64,000 nucleotides of DNA. Source: a virus. The number at the start of each line of letters is the position of its first letter. Within the stretch, counting starts at the first letter, position 1. The stretch lies in the IMG/VR virus record IMGVR_UViG_3300046009_005595, positions 62,001 to 126,000 of that record; one strand, given 5' to 3'. Below the pieces are notes generated by a model. That model worked only from the letters and a program-made list of their open reading frames with translations, was not told the DNA's origin and did not search any database. Below are positions 1 through 9,832 of the stretch, piece after piece. The position numbers were made by a program, and so were the translations under genes.

Positions 1-1092
1 GCAGTTAATTCATTCACTAGAGCTAATACAGCATTAAATAATGCATTAGGAGCATTCAATGCTGCTAATAATGAACCAATAGCTAAGTCAGCATTTTCTT
101 CTGCTAATACAGCATTAAATAATGCATTAGGATCATTCAATGCTGCTAATAATGAACCAATAGCTAAGTCTGCATTTGCTCAAGCTAATATTGCATATGG
201 ACAAGCTAATACAAAAGTATATGCTTTTTATCAAAACACAGCACCATCATCTTCTAATTCTCATGATATTTGGATACACAATGATACTGGTGTTGTTTAT
301 GAAAATTTTGGAAATACTACTTATCCAGTTTGGGCTGAATTTGGTCCAACAGGAGTCACATCTACTGGTGGAATCACTACATTAAATAATCAATTATATA
401 TAAATTACACTCCACAAACAACAGTAAATGCTGCAATACACATTACTGCAGCTAATACGCTAGGTGGTGCTGGATATGCAGACGTACTAAAATTTACAAA
501 TATTTCTGGTGGTGCAACTAATCCAAATAAATTTATTCGTGTAAATATTACAGGTGGTCTTGAAATAATCGATTCAACTTACCTTAATAATATTTTTACT
601 ATTAGTAATGCTGGTAATATATCTTCTAAAGGAACAATAACTCCAGGAGCATATTCACCAGGTCAAGTTATAAAAGATACTATGTTATCGAATAGTGAGG
701 TTACTGTTGTTTCTACTACAATTGCACCATCAGGTTCAAATGTAAACTTTATCACATACAACTACACTCCAGTTAGTTCATCAAGTTATTTGGTTGTTCA
801 TGTTCACATATCAAGATACGAACCGCAAGGCACTACCGATGATAGTTGGTTCTCAATATTATTAGTAGATGGAGCCGAAATTTCATATAATTGGCAAATG
901 GTGAATGATAATGGTACTGGAACAAGTGGTCGTTCTGGTGTATTATTCCCAATAACAGGAAGATATACAAACTCAAGTACCTCAACTAAACAGATTCAAG
1001 TAGCTGCTCGTAGAGATACTGCTGATGATAGCATTATTATTACTAATTCAGCATCAGGAATTTGGTTACGCATTACAGAAATAGCAAGATGA
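1..1092 (+). CDS. Tail-fibre-like protein, 3' part (5' end outside window)
   Basis: The reading frame is open from base 1, so the start lies upstream. The visible 363 residues begin with Ala/Asn-rich heptads of the ANTALNN-ALGAFN type, the same kind as in the next gene. A short globular segment follows (about residues 70-105, with HDIWIHNDTG), then a beta-rich C-terminal domain of about 136 residues containing the SPGQVIKDTML linker often seen before distal domains of cyanophage fibres. I infer a host-contact or structural fibre. The exact role and position on the virion are unknown. It ends 36 bases before the next fibre gene, and the shared heptad DNA could recombine between the two. Confidence 0.75.
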   Translation, partial: AVNSFTRANTALNNALGAFNAANNEPIAKSAFSSANTALNNALGSFNAANNEPIAKSAFAQANIAYGQANTKVYAFYQNTAPSSSNSHDIWIHNDTGVVYENFGNTTYPVWAEFGPTGVTSTGGITTLNNQLYINYTPQTTVNAAIHITAANTLGGAGYADVLKFTNISGGATNPNKFIRVNITGGLEIIDSTYLNNIFTISNAGNISSKGTITPGAYSPGQVIKDTMLSNSEVTVVSTTIAPSGSNVNFITYNYTPVSSSSYLVVHVHISRYEPQGTTDDSWFSILLVDGAEISYNWQMVNDNGTGTSGRSGVLFPITGRYTNSSTSTKQIQVAARRDTADDSIIITNSASGIWLRITEIAR

Positions 1093-1128
1093 ACTTAATT
1101 TATATAAAATAATAAAGAGTAATTAGAT

Positions 1129-4100
1129 ATGGCAATAAATTTTCCAATAAATCCACAAATAAATGACGTATTTATAGTAGGCTCCAAATCTTGGAGTTGG
1201 AATGGATATGCTTGGGATTTAGTAGTAGCTAATACTTCAACATTAACATTAAATATTCAGTCTGCATTTGAAGCAGCTAATAATGCAAATATGGATGCAG
1301 ATTCTGCATTCTTTGTTGCTAATAATGCACCTAAAGCATGGAATAGTGCAAACAATGCATACACAAATGCTAATACTGGTATATTATATGCACAATCAGC
1401 ATTTAATAAAGCTAATTCTGCTGGTAATGATGCTGTTAATTCTTATACACAAGCTAACACTGCACTAAACAACGCATTAGGTGCGTTCACTGCTGCAAAT
1501 AATGAACCAATAGCTAAGTCTGCATTTGCTCAAGCTAACACTGCACTAAACAACGCATTAGGATCATTTAATAAAGCTAACTCTGCTGGTAATGATGCTG
1601 TTAATGCTTACATACAAGCTAATACTGCATTAAATAATGCATTAAGTGCATTCAATTCTGCTAATAATGCTAATCTGGATGCAGACTCAGCATTTAATAA
1701 AGCTAATTCTGCTGGTAATGATGCTGTAAACTCATTTATTAGAGCTAATACTGGCGTTAACAATTCATTATCAGCATTTATACAAGCTAATACTGCATAT
1801 AATACAGCTAATATTGGGGTTAATAATTCATTATCAGCATTTATACAAGCTAATACTGCATTAAATAATGCATTAGGATCATTCAATAAAGCTAATTCTG
1901 CTGGTAACGATGCTGTTAATGCATTTATTAGAGCTAATACCGCAATCAATAACGCATTAGGTGCATTTAATCTAGCTAATAATGCTAATCTGGATGCAGA
2001 CTCTGCATTTAATAAAGCTAACTCTGCTGGTAATGATGCAGTTAATGCTTACATACAAGCTAACACTGGTGTTAACAATTCATTATCAGCATTCATACAA
2101 GCTAATACTACATATAATACAGCTAACATTGGAGTTAACAATTCATTATCAGCATTCACACAAGCTAATACTGCATTAAATAATGCATTAGGAGCATTCA
2201 ATAAAGCTAACTCTGCTGGCAACGATGCTGTTAATTCATTCAGTAGAGCTAATACATCATTAAATAACGCACTAGGAGCATTTAATCAGGCAAATTCTGC
2301 TGGTAATGATGCTGTTAATTCATTCAGTAGAGCTAATACTGCATTAAATAATGCATTAGGAGCATTTAATCAAGCTAATACTGCATTAAATAATGCATTA
2401 GGTGCATTCAACAAAGCAAACTCTGCTGGTAACGATGCAGTCAATGCTTATATAAAAGCAAATACAGTAACTAACTATTTACCTCTTTCTGGAGGAACTT
2501 TAACTGGGAGAGTAGTTCAATCTAGTTCTGGATTTGTTCCTGCATCTAAAGATATAATATACACTAGAATAGATTCTGGATTTTGGCAAACTTCTAATGC
2601 TAATATTAGTACAGGATGGCCCGAAACTACTTCAAGTTGGTATCATTTATTAACTTCTACTCATAGTAATGATGGTAATTATTACTCGATGCAATTTGCT
2701 GGTAATTTTTATAATAGTAATAGTATTTACTATAGAGCTACAAATGGAGATGGAAATACAACATGGCATAAAATTTGGCACTCAGGTAATGATGGTTCAG
2801 GTTCTTCGTTAGATGCAGATTTTTTAGATGGACAACAAGGTTCTTATTATACTGGATTGTCTGATACTTCCACATTATATGCACAGTCTGCATTTAATAA
2901 AGCAAACTCTGCTGGAAATGATGCTGTTAATGCATTTATTAGAGCTAATACCGCAATCAATAACGCATTAGGTGCATTTAATCTAGCTAATAATGCTAAT
3001 CTGGATGCAGACTCTGCATTTAACAAAGCAAACTCTGCTGGAAATGATGCTGTTAATGCATTTATTAGAGCTAATACCGCAATCAATAACGCATTAGGTG
3101 CATTTAATCTAGCTAATACAGCATTAACTACTTCAAACTACACTTCTTATGCAGCGCAAGGTGTTGGTTCTGTAGGAACCAGTGATTTAAATACCATAAC
3201 AATATCTGGTATGTATCGATTTGACGTTCCTTCTGCAAACGGACCAGGTGTTAATTATGGTCAAATGTTGGTTATGCATGGGGCAGGTGACACTATTACA
3301 CAAATTGTGGGAGACTATAGTTCTGGTAGTTTATATACAAGAAGCGGTAATCCACCAAATGTTAGTGGAGCAGGATCATGGTCATCTTGGAGAAGAGTAT
3401 TAGATGCAGTAAATTATACCAGTTATGTAATACCATCAACTGGAGGAACATTCTCTGGTCCTTTAATTATAAGCACATCTTCATCTTCAGATGCCCTTAG
3501 AATCACACAAACAGGTTCAGGTAATGCATTAGTAGTTGAAGATAGTTCGAATCCTGATTCTTCTCCTTTTATTATATCTAACGCAGGGTCTGTATTAAGT
3601 GGGACAACAACTAAACGCTCTGTAGGTGATGGTTTTCAAACAGTCGTATCAAATGATATTTTTATTGAACATGATTCTAATGGGCTTACTCCGTTTACCG
3701 CTGTTCTTAATAGAAATGATACTAATGGATTGAGGTTTATCTTTGGTAAAAGCCGAGGGACAACTGTAGGTTCCAACACAATAGTCCAAAATAATGATTC
3801 ATTAGGTGAATTAATATGGGCTGGTGCTGACGGGACTTCCTTAACTTCAGTAGCAGCCAAAATTGGTGCTGAAGTGGACGGAACTCCTGGGACTAACAAC
3901 ATGCCAGGTCGTCTGGTGTTCAGGACTACGGCTAATGGTTCTTCTACTCCTACCGAAAGAATGAGAATTGATAGTACTGGAAATACTGGTATCGGAACAA
4001 CTTCTCCTAGTACATGGGGCAAATTCGCTGTAGTAGGAACAAACTCTGGTGGTGCAGTAGTTGCAGCAATTGTAAACTCTTCAGGCACAGCAAACACTCA

Positions 4101-6723
4101 AAGTGTACTATCCTTTGATACTACCAATAATGGGTTTAATGTTAGAGATAGTCAAATACGAGCAACTAATAATGGTTCCAATCAAACTACACTAGAATTT
4201 TATACATCAAATGCTGGAACCCCAACAGAAAAGGTTCGTATCAACAATCTCGGTAACGTTGGTATCGGAACATCTTCTCCTGCATATAAACTAGATGTTG
4301 CAGGAACAGCCAATACTGGTGCATTGACAGTTAGTTCATTAAATATTACTGGTCCATCTGCTAACCAAATATTTTATGAAGGAACATCTGGTATTACTAG
4401 TTTTATTGCCGCACCAACACAGAATAATACATTCCTAAATTATCAAACTGGTACTGGATTCAGTTGGCAGTTAGCAAATAGTGCATCAGTTGGTAGTGCT
4501 AACGTTTCTGCATACCAAACAGTAACTAATGCAACCACTGGTACTTGGTATCCTGCTCTTTATAATGGTACTTCTGGTAATAGACAAGTCAATGCTAATA
4601 ACGCATTAAGTTTCAATAGTGCCACTGGTGCATTATCAGCAACATCATTTAATGCTTCGGGTATTACACAATCCACGTTTACTGATTCTTCAGGAGTATC
4701 TACCTCTAACCAAACACTAAAAATAGGTAATGGAACAAATTGGTTAGCATTCCAAGCAAATGCATCAGGAGGTTCATATAACGGCATAACAACCACTGGT
4801 GATGTTGCTTTATGGTTCAGTAATGGTTCTGGCACAAGTTCTAGTACACCGGGTAATTTAATTATTGCTCCTTGGGCTGGATTTAATTTTGGTTTAAGAT
4901 TAAACTCAGCAGCAAATACAGTTGCAATTACTGGGTCTATTACTTCCACTGCCAATATAACTGCATCTAGTGGAACTGTAACCGCATCCTCATTCTCTGG
5001 TGCTGGTACTGGATTGACCGGTACTGCTTCTAGTTTAACTGCTGGTTTGGCCACAAATATCGTAGGCGGTGATGCTAATCGAATACCTTATCAAACTGGT
5101 ACTAATACTACTGGATTTATTACCGCTCCAACACAAAATAATACTTTCTTAAATTATACCACTGGTGGTGGATTTAGTTGGCAGTTAGCAAATGGTGCAT
5201 CTGTCGGTAGTGCTAACGTTTCTGCATACCAAACAGTAACTAATGCGACTACAGGTACTTATTATCCTGCTCTTTATGATGGTACTTCTGGTAATAGACA
5301 AGTATACGCAAATAGTGCATTTGTATTTAATGTATCTACTGGACAAATGGGTATTGGTGGAGCACCAAGCGGCAGTGTAGGAAGGTTGATAGTATCAGAA
5401 AGCATTACTCCATTAGGTGCAAATACTGGAGCTTATATACCAATTTCCACAGAGTTACATTCTGCTGGCTCAAATTTTGTATATAATACCAGATGGAGAT
5501 TAAGAAAAGCCAATACATCTACTAGTTGGACAACTCAAGCATTACATGATGGTGTTTGGGTTGATGCATCATTTACTATTCCTGGTTCAACAACAAAAAC
5601 TTGGTGGGAAAGATATCCAAACCAAGGTTCTCAGAGTTGGGGTGATGGTGCAACTACAGGAATGACTTTAAGTAGTGCTGGTGCATTAACTACCACCAGT
5701 TCAGTAACAGCTTCTTCATTCTCTGGTGCTGGTACTGGCTTAACTGGTACTGCTTCTAGTTTGAATATTGGTGGAAATGCTGGTGGAAATGCTACTAGTT
5801 CTCGTTCTGTTGGTGGGTGGGATGGAACATCATACAGATCACCTGGCTTTGTAATGGGAACTTCTGGAGGTAGAACTGTTGATTTAACTCCAAATACTTA
5901 TAGTTATGGATTAACGACAGAATTTAAAAGTTCCTCTACTTTTAGTTCAACAGGTAATTATAGTGGGTTAATAACATATGCTCCATGGGATAGCACAACT
6001 GCATCTACTGGAGACCCAAGTTATCAACTACTATTCTCACCATCTGCTGCAAATTCTACAACAAATCCTGTATTAAAATTAAGAGCAGGGATTAATACTA
6101 CATGGGGTTCTTGGAATACTATTTTACATAGTGGTAATTACTCAAATTATATTGTTTCTACATTTAACAAAGCAAACTCTGCTGGTAATGATGCTGTTAA
6201 TTCATTCATTATAGCTAACACTGCAATAAATAATGCATTAGGTGCATTCAATAAAGCTAACTCTGGTCCAACTTTAACAGATGATACTTCTACAAATGCT
6301 AATAGACCTTTAGTTTTTACTAGTAATACAAATGGACAAGCATTTAATTCTGTTTTCATAAACTCAACAGAATTATATACAAATCCTAGTACAGGTACTT
6401 TATTTGCTACTATATTTTCTTCCCTATCAGATGAATCTCAAAAAGATAATATAAGTCCATTACAAAATTCATCAGAAATTGTAAACAAAATGAACCCTGT
6501 TTCATTTAATTGGAAAAAGACAGGAAAGAAATCATATGGTGTTATTGCTCAAGAAATTGAAAAAATACTACCTGATATAGTTCATGAAAATGATGGTATA
6601 AAATCTGTAGAGTATGATTCTTTGATAGCATTCTTAATTAAATCTATTCAAGAATTATCTGAAGATTTAAATGAAACTAAATCAAGACTTTTAGAATTAG
6701 AAAAAAATAATATAAATAATTAA
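1129..6723 (+). CDS. Giant tail fibre with heptad repeats and C-terminal S74 peptidase/chaperone domain
   Basis: The protein has 1,864 residues. The N-terminus (residues 1-35, with SKSWSWNGYAWDL) resembles the attachment segment of cyanophage fibres. Residues about 44-445 are an unbroken run of 7-residue units starting with Ala, predicted to form a trimeric coiled coil. Shorter heptad blocks recur at about residues 583-667 and 1677-1712. Between them are fibre motifs such as LSGGTLTG, STGGTFSG and two copies of GxVGIGT/TGIGTTSP. The last 100 residues match the intramolecular chaperone of endosialidase-type fibres (peptidase S74), with the Ser1767-Asp pair, Lys1772, VIAQEIEKILP and a terminal coiled coil. 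In that family the chaperone trimerises the fibre and cleaves itself off just before the serine. Receptor specificity cannot be read. Confidence 0.88.
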   Translation: MAINFPINPQINDVFIVGSKSWSWNGYAWDLVVANTSTLTLNIQSAFEAANNANMDADSAFFVANNAPKAWNSANNAYTNANTGILYAQSAFNKANSAGNDAVNSYTQANTALNNALGAFTAANNEPIAKSAFAQANTALNNALGSFNKANSAGNDAVNAYIQANTALNNALSAFNSANNANLDADSAFNKANSAGNDAVNSFIRANTGVNNSLSAFIQANTAYNTANIGVNNSLSAFIQANTALNNALGSFNKANSAGNDAVNAFIRANTAINNALGAFNLANNANLDADSAFNKANSAGNDAVNAYIQANTGVNNSLSAFIQANTTYNTANIGVNNSLSAFTQANTALNNALGAFNKANSAGNDAVNSFSRANTSLNNALGAFNQANSAGNDAVNSFSRANTALNNALGAFNQANTALNNALGAFNKANSAGNDAVNAYIKANTVTNYLPLSGGTLTGRVVQSSSGFVPASKDIIYTRIDSGFWQTSNANISTGWPETTSSWYHLLTSTHSNDGNYYSMQFAGNFYNSNSIYYRATNGDGNTTWHKIWHSGNDGSGSSLDADFLDGQQGSYYTGLSDTSTLYAQSAFNKANSAGNDAVNAFIRANTAINNALGAFNLANNANLDADSAFNKANSAGNDAVNAFIRANTAINNALGAFNLANTALTTSNYTSYAAQGVGSVGTSDLNTITISGMYRFDVPSANGPGVNYGQMLVMHGAGDTITQIVGDYSSGSLYTRSGNPPNVSGAGSWSSWRRVLDAVNYTSYVIPSTGGTFSGPLIISTSSSSDALRITQTGSGNALVVEDSSNPDSSPFIISNAGSVLSGTTTKRSVGDGFQTVVSNDIFIEHDSNGLTPFTAVLNRNDTNGLRFIFGKSRGTTVGSNTIVQNNDSLGELIWAGADGTSLTSVAAKIGAEVDGTPGTNNMPGRLVFRTTANGSSTPTERMRIDSTGNTGIGTTSPSTWGKFAVVGTNSGGAVVAAIVNSSGTANTQSVLSFDTTNNGFNVRDSQIRATNNGSNQTTLEFYTSNAGTPTEKVRINNLGNVGIGTSSPAYKLDVAGTANTGALTVSSLNITGPSANQIFYEGTSGITSFIAAPTQNNTFLNYQTGTGFSWQLANSASVGSANVSAYQTVTNATTGTWYPALYNGTSGNRQVNANNALSFNSATGALSATSFNASGITQSTFTDSSGVSTSNQTLKIGNGTNWLAFQANASGGSYNGITTTGDVALWFSNGSGTSSSTPGNLIIAPWAGFNFGLRLNSAANTVAITGSITSTANITASSGTVTASSFSGAGTGLTGTASSLTAGLATNIVGGDANRIPYQTGTNTTGFITAPTQNNTFLNYTTGGGFSWQLANGASVGSANVSAYQTVTNATTGTYYPALYDGTSGNRQVYANSAFVFNVSTGQMGIGGAPSGSVGRLIVSESITPLGANTGAYIPISTELHSAGSNFVYNTRWRLRKANTSTSWTTQALHDGVWVDASFTIPGSTTKTWWERYPNQGSQSWGDGATTGMTLSSAGALTTTSSVTASSFSGAGTGLTGTASSLNIGGNAGGNATSSRSVGGWDGTSYRSPGFVMGTSGGRTVDLTPNTYSYGLTTEFKSSSTFSSTGNYSGLITYAPWDSTTASTGDPSYQLLFSPSAANSTTNPVLKLRAGINTTWGSWNTILHSGNYSNYIVSTFNKANSAGNDAVNSFIIANTAINNALGAFNKANSGPTLTDDTSTNANRPLVFTSNTNGQAFNSVFINSTELYTNPSTGTLFATIFSSLSDESQKDNISPLQNSSEIVNKMNPVSFNWKKTGKKSYGVIAQEIEKILPDIVHENDGIKSVEYDSLIAFLIKSIQELSEDLNETKSRLLELEKNNINN
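1258..2463 (+). repeat. Heptad-coding DNA repeats in the fibre gene
   Basis: A 21-base period encodes 7-residue units that begin with Ala or Ser, such as ANTALNN, ALGAFNK, ANSAGND and AVNSFIR. Four-unit blocks of 84 bases recur with small changes through the whole stretch. Similar units occur at 1-200, 2875-3129 and 6157-6264. The repeats encode protein, so they are not a CRISPR array. Confidence 0.9.
2890..3141 (+). repeat. Near-perfect 126-bp tandem duplication inside the fibre gene
   Basis: A 126-base unit starting GCATTTAA at 2890 is followed by a second copy starting at 3016. The two are almost identical over the first 110 or so bases. The unit is exactly six heptads (42 codons), so the duplication keeps both the reading frame and the coiled-coil register. 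The second half of the unit also matches DNA near 1918-2010. Confidence 0.85.
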
Positions 6724-6746
6724 TTAATCAAACTAAATAAAAGATC

Positions 6747-7493
6747 ATGGCTAAACCTAACTCAAGAGAAGAATTAAAAGATTATTGTTTAAGAAGACTA
6801 GGATTTCCTGTAATAGATATAAATGTTTCTGAAGATCAATTACAAGATCGTATTGATGAAGCTATTTCTTTCTGGTCGGATTATCATTATGATGCTGTTA
6901 AAAAAGTATATTGGGTTAAAGGAATAACAGCAGAAGATGTAGAAAATAGATATTTTTCAGTTCCAGATTCTATAATAGGTATTACTAGAATATTCCCATT
7001 AGTTAATACATTTAATCAAACTAATATGTGGGATCTTAGATATCAATTAAGATTAAATGAACTATGGGATTTTACTAGTGCTAGTTATATAAATTATACC
7101 ATGACTATGCAACATTTAAGAACTTTAGAATTATTATTCACTGGAGAAGTTCCTATACGTTTTAATAGACATGAAAATAGATTATATATAGATTTTGGGT
7201 GGGGAACAGGACAAGCTCCTGAAGGACAAATTGTAGTTTCTGAAGGGTATGAATTAATTGATTCTTCACAATTTACTGATGTTTGGAATGATAGATGGTT
7301 ACTTAGATATACCACATGTTTATTTAAAAGACAATGGGGAGAAAATCTAAGAAAATATGGAAACATAAGTTTACCTGGTGGAATTGTATTAAATGGAGAA
7401 ACTTTATATCAAGATGCTATTAGAGAGATAGATCAATTAGAAAAAGATATGGAAAATGACTATTCAATTCCATGTGAATTTATGATGGGGTAA
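6747..7493 (+). CDS. 13: Neck protein gp13
   Basis: The 248-aa protein starts MAKPNSREELKDYCLRRLG and is rich in aromatic residues. It is the first gene of the T4-ordered run 13-14-15-16-17-18-19-20, and both its sequence style and its place match gp13 of T4-like marine phages. It is shorter than T4 gp13 (about 309 aa), as is usual in that group. With gp14 it forms the collar that joins the filled head to the tail. Gene 14 starts 5 bases after its stop, so the two are probably on one late transcript. Confidence 0.8.
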   Translation: MAKPNSREELKDYCLRRLGFPVIDINVSEDQLQDRIDEAISFWSDYHYDAVKKVYWVKGITAEDVENRYFSVPDSIIGITRIFPLVNTFNQTNMWDLRYQLRLNELWDFTSASYINYTMTMQHLRTLELLFTGEVPIRFNRHENRLYIDFGWGTGQAPEGQIVVSEGYELIDSSQFTDVWNDRWLLRYTTCLFKRQWGENLRKYGNISLPGGIVLNGETLYQDAIREIDQLEKDMENDYSIPCEFMMG

Positions 7494-7498
7494 AAAAT

Positions 7499-8398
7499 AT
7501 GGCAACATCTAGTTTTTTTACTTCATATAATTCTCATAATGAACAATCACTATTAGAATCTCTTTTAACAGAAGCTATTAAAATTCAAGGATTTGATGGA
7601 TATTACATCCTGATGGAGGATGATTCTCCTGATTTAGTATATGGCGATAATCCATTAAGAAAATTTAAAGATTCATATTCAATAGAAATGTATTTATCAA
7701 ATTCAATAGATCCAGGATTGAGTAATGAATTTTTTAGTAAATTTGGGCTTGAAATAAAAAATAATACTAAGGTACAAATATCTGCAAGATCTTTTTATGA
7801 TCTTGTTCCAACTTCAATTAGAATTAGACCACAAGAAGGAGATTTAATATACATACCTTGGGCTTCTGGATTAGGTGAATTATATGAAATTAAATTTGTT
7901 AATGACACTTCTGATAAATACCAATTGGGAAGAAGAATGCCTTATCTTTATGAACTAGAATTAGAAGCATTTAAATATTCACATGAACAAATTGAAACTG
8001 GAATTGAAGAGATTGATATTGTTAATGATGAAGAAGCATACTCTATAAATCTACAAATGTCTCAATTTGCAATTGATTCTGGATTATATGGTGGAGTGTA
8101 TCAATATGGAGAAATAGTATTCCAAGGATCTTCATTATTAACTGCTAACTGTACAGCATCTGTTGCATTCTGGGATGATTCTAATAATAAATTAAAAGTA
8201 ACTAATATAGTTGGAGAATTTGTAGTTAATGTTCCTATAGTTGGATCAGAATCAGAAACCTCTTTCAATTTAGTATCATATGATGATTTAGATAATCCTA
8301 CTAGCAGATCAGAATGGGATAATGTTCATATCAGAAGTGAAGAAACAGAAGTGTTAAATACTAGCGAATCAAACCCTTTCGGTTCTTTAGGAGGATAA
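7499..8398 (+). CDS. 14: Neck protein gp14
   Basis: The protein has 299 residues. The N-terminus (TSYNSHNEQSLLESLLTEAI) and the following QISARSFYDLVP segment are typical of gp14, the partner of gp13 in closing the head after packaging. The region from about residue 195 to 265 (GEIVFQG ... VAFWDD ... VGSES) is a beta-type domain that reappears at the C-terminus of the next gene. The stop codon lies one base before the TTG start of gene 15. Confidence 0.8.
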   Translation: MATSSFFTSYNSHNEQSLLESLLTEAIKIQGFDGYYILMEDDSPDLVYGDNPLRKFKDSYSIEMYLSNSIDPGLSNEFFSKFGLEIKNNTKVQISARSFYDLVPTSIRIRPQEGDLIYIPWASGLGELYEIKFVNDTSDKYQLGRRMPYLYELELEAFKYSHEQIETGIEEIDIVNDEEAYSINLQMSQFAIDSGLYGGVYQYGEIVFQGSSLLTANCTASVAFWDDSNNKLKVTNIVGEFVVNVPIVGSESETSFNLVSYDDLDNPTSRSEWDNVHIRSEETEVLNTSESNPFGSLGG

Positions 8399-8399
8399 T

Positions 8400-9371
8400 T
8401 TGTCTAACAACCCAACATCTTATTTTCAAATAATAAGAAAAATGTCTGTTGCTTTTGCTGGTCTATTTAAAAATATAACAATAATAAGATCTAATCCTGA
8501 TTTAACAGCAGATAAAATAGAAGATCAAAGATTTATAGTACCTATTGAATATGCTGATAAAGAAAAATATACCAAAAGATTACTAGGAGATCCAGATTTA
8601 CAAAAAAAGATTCAAATTATTCTTCCTAGATTATCTTATGAATTCTTGGGACTTGAATATGATTCTTCTAGAAAATTAAACACTAATAATAAGAATTATG
8701 CTGTTAATCCAAATTCTGCAGAGTCTGTACTAAGTCAATATAATCCTGTTCCATATAATTTTAATTATCAATTAACAGCATATGCAAGAACTATAGAAGA
8801 TGCAACTCAAATAGTAGAACAGATATTACCTTATTTTACTCCAGATTTTAGTATAAAACTTAATTTAGTACAAGAAATGGGAATTGTTAAAACCGTTCCT
8901 ATATTATTAGATAGAGTAGTACCTTCAATTGAATCAGAAGGATCTTTTGATTCTGAAGTTCGTGTTGTTATGTTTACTTTTGATTTTACCATAAAATCAT
9001 TTATATTTGGTGGAATAAAAACAGAAAATACAATTCAACAAGCTAATGTAAGTATTAGTAGTTCAAATAATAATTTTGTATCTGGTAGTTGTGATTCATT
9101 ACCAACAAAATCATTTATAGTATTAAATACTGGATCTGGTGATTATAAAATAGGAGAAATAGTATATCAAGGATATAATTTAGAAAATGCTATAGGAACT
9201 GCTGAAGTTAGCTATTGGAATAAAGCTAATAATATAATAACTTTATCTAGAATAAATGGAACTATAAAAATTGGACAAACTATAGTAGGAACTAGTACAT
9301 TATCTACATATATGATAGATCATTCTTATGCAAATAATGAAACTTATTTTAATATAAACATAAAAGCATAA
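8400..9371 (+). CDS. 15: Proximal tail sheath stabiliser gp15 (tail terminator family)
   Basis: The protein has 323 residues. Residues 1-205 look like T4 gp15, which caps the tail next to the neck; segments such as QRFIVPIEYADKEKY and ILPRLSYEF are typical. The start is TTG at 8400: no ATG fits, and an AGGAGG ribosome site at 8389-8394 sits 5 bases upstream. Residues about 248-310 are an added domain (GEIVYQG ... VSYWNK ... IVGTS) like that in gp14. The gene sits between gp14 and gp16 as in T4. Confidence 0.8.
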   Translation: MSNNPTSYFQIIRKMSVAFAGLFKNITIIRSNPDLTADKIEDQRFIVPIEYADKEKYTKRLLGDPDLQKKIQIILPRLSYEFLGLEYDSSRKLNTNNKNYAVNPNSAESVLSQYNPVPYNFNYQLTAYARTIEDATQIVEQILPYFTPDFSIKLNLVQEMGIVKTVPILLDRVVPSIESEGSFDSEVRVVMFTFDFTIKSFIFGGIKTENTIQQANVSISSSNNNFVSGSCDSLPTKSFIVLNTGSGDYKIGEIVYQGYNLENAIGTAEVSYWNKANNIITLSRINGTIKIGQTIVGTSTLSTYMIDHSYANNETYFNINIKA

Positions 9372-9385
9372 CCAAAGGATATATT

Positions 9386-9832
9386 ATGGGAACTAAATTT
9401 AATGAAAGAATGGAAGATTTTTTTGACATAAAAACTGAGGAATCAGAAAATTTACCTCAAATTATAGAAGAACCAAATAAAATTTTCTTCGGTGAACTAG
9501 ATGATGATTTAAAAAATGATTATGAAACTAGTAGAGAAAATTTAAATGAATTAATAGAAAAAGGAAAATCTGCTTTTGATGATATATTAACAATAGCAAG
9601 AGAAACTGAAAAAGGCAGAGACTTTGAAGTTGCTGCTACTATGTTAAAAACAGTACTTGAAGCTAATGAAAAGATGTTAGATATTCATAAAAAGATTAGA
9701 GAAATTTCTAACTATAAACAAAAAGAAGAAACTAAAACAAATATAAAAAATGCTATTTTTGTTGGATCTACAAAAGAGTTAGCAAAAATGGTTAAAGATA
9801 TAAATGAAAAAGATGTGATAGAAGGTAATTAA
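9386..9832 (+). CDS. 16: Small terminase subunit gp16
   Basis: The 148-aa protein is acidic at the N-terminus and predicted largely helical in the centre (about residues 45-115). That is the usual form of T4 gp16, a ring-forming regulator of the packaging motor that helps to start DNA packaging. The assignment rests mainly on position, size and helical content. Its TAA stop shares one base with the ATG of gene 17 (TAATG), which suggests translational coupling of the two terminase subunits. Confidence 0.8.
   Translation: MGTKFNERMEDFFDIKTEESENLPQIIEEPNKIFFGELDDDLKNDYETSRENLNELIEKGKSAFDDILTIARETEKGRDFEVAATMLKTVLEANEKMLDIHKKIREISNYKQKEETKTNIKNAIFVGSTKELAKMVKDINEKDVIEGN

Noticed and set aside
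1608-1949. Minus-strand open frames in the fibre gene (also near 2847-3086, 3636-4097, 4560-5054, 6147-6359)
   Set aside because: They are mirror readings of the Ala/Asn-rich or Ser/Thr-rich repeats, have Ala/Leu-biased products and no ribosome sites.
1258-2463. CRISPR-like array
   Set aside because: The repeats are contiguous, in frame, and encode heptads of a fibre; there are no spacers.
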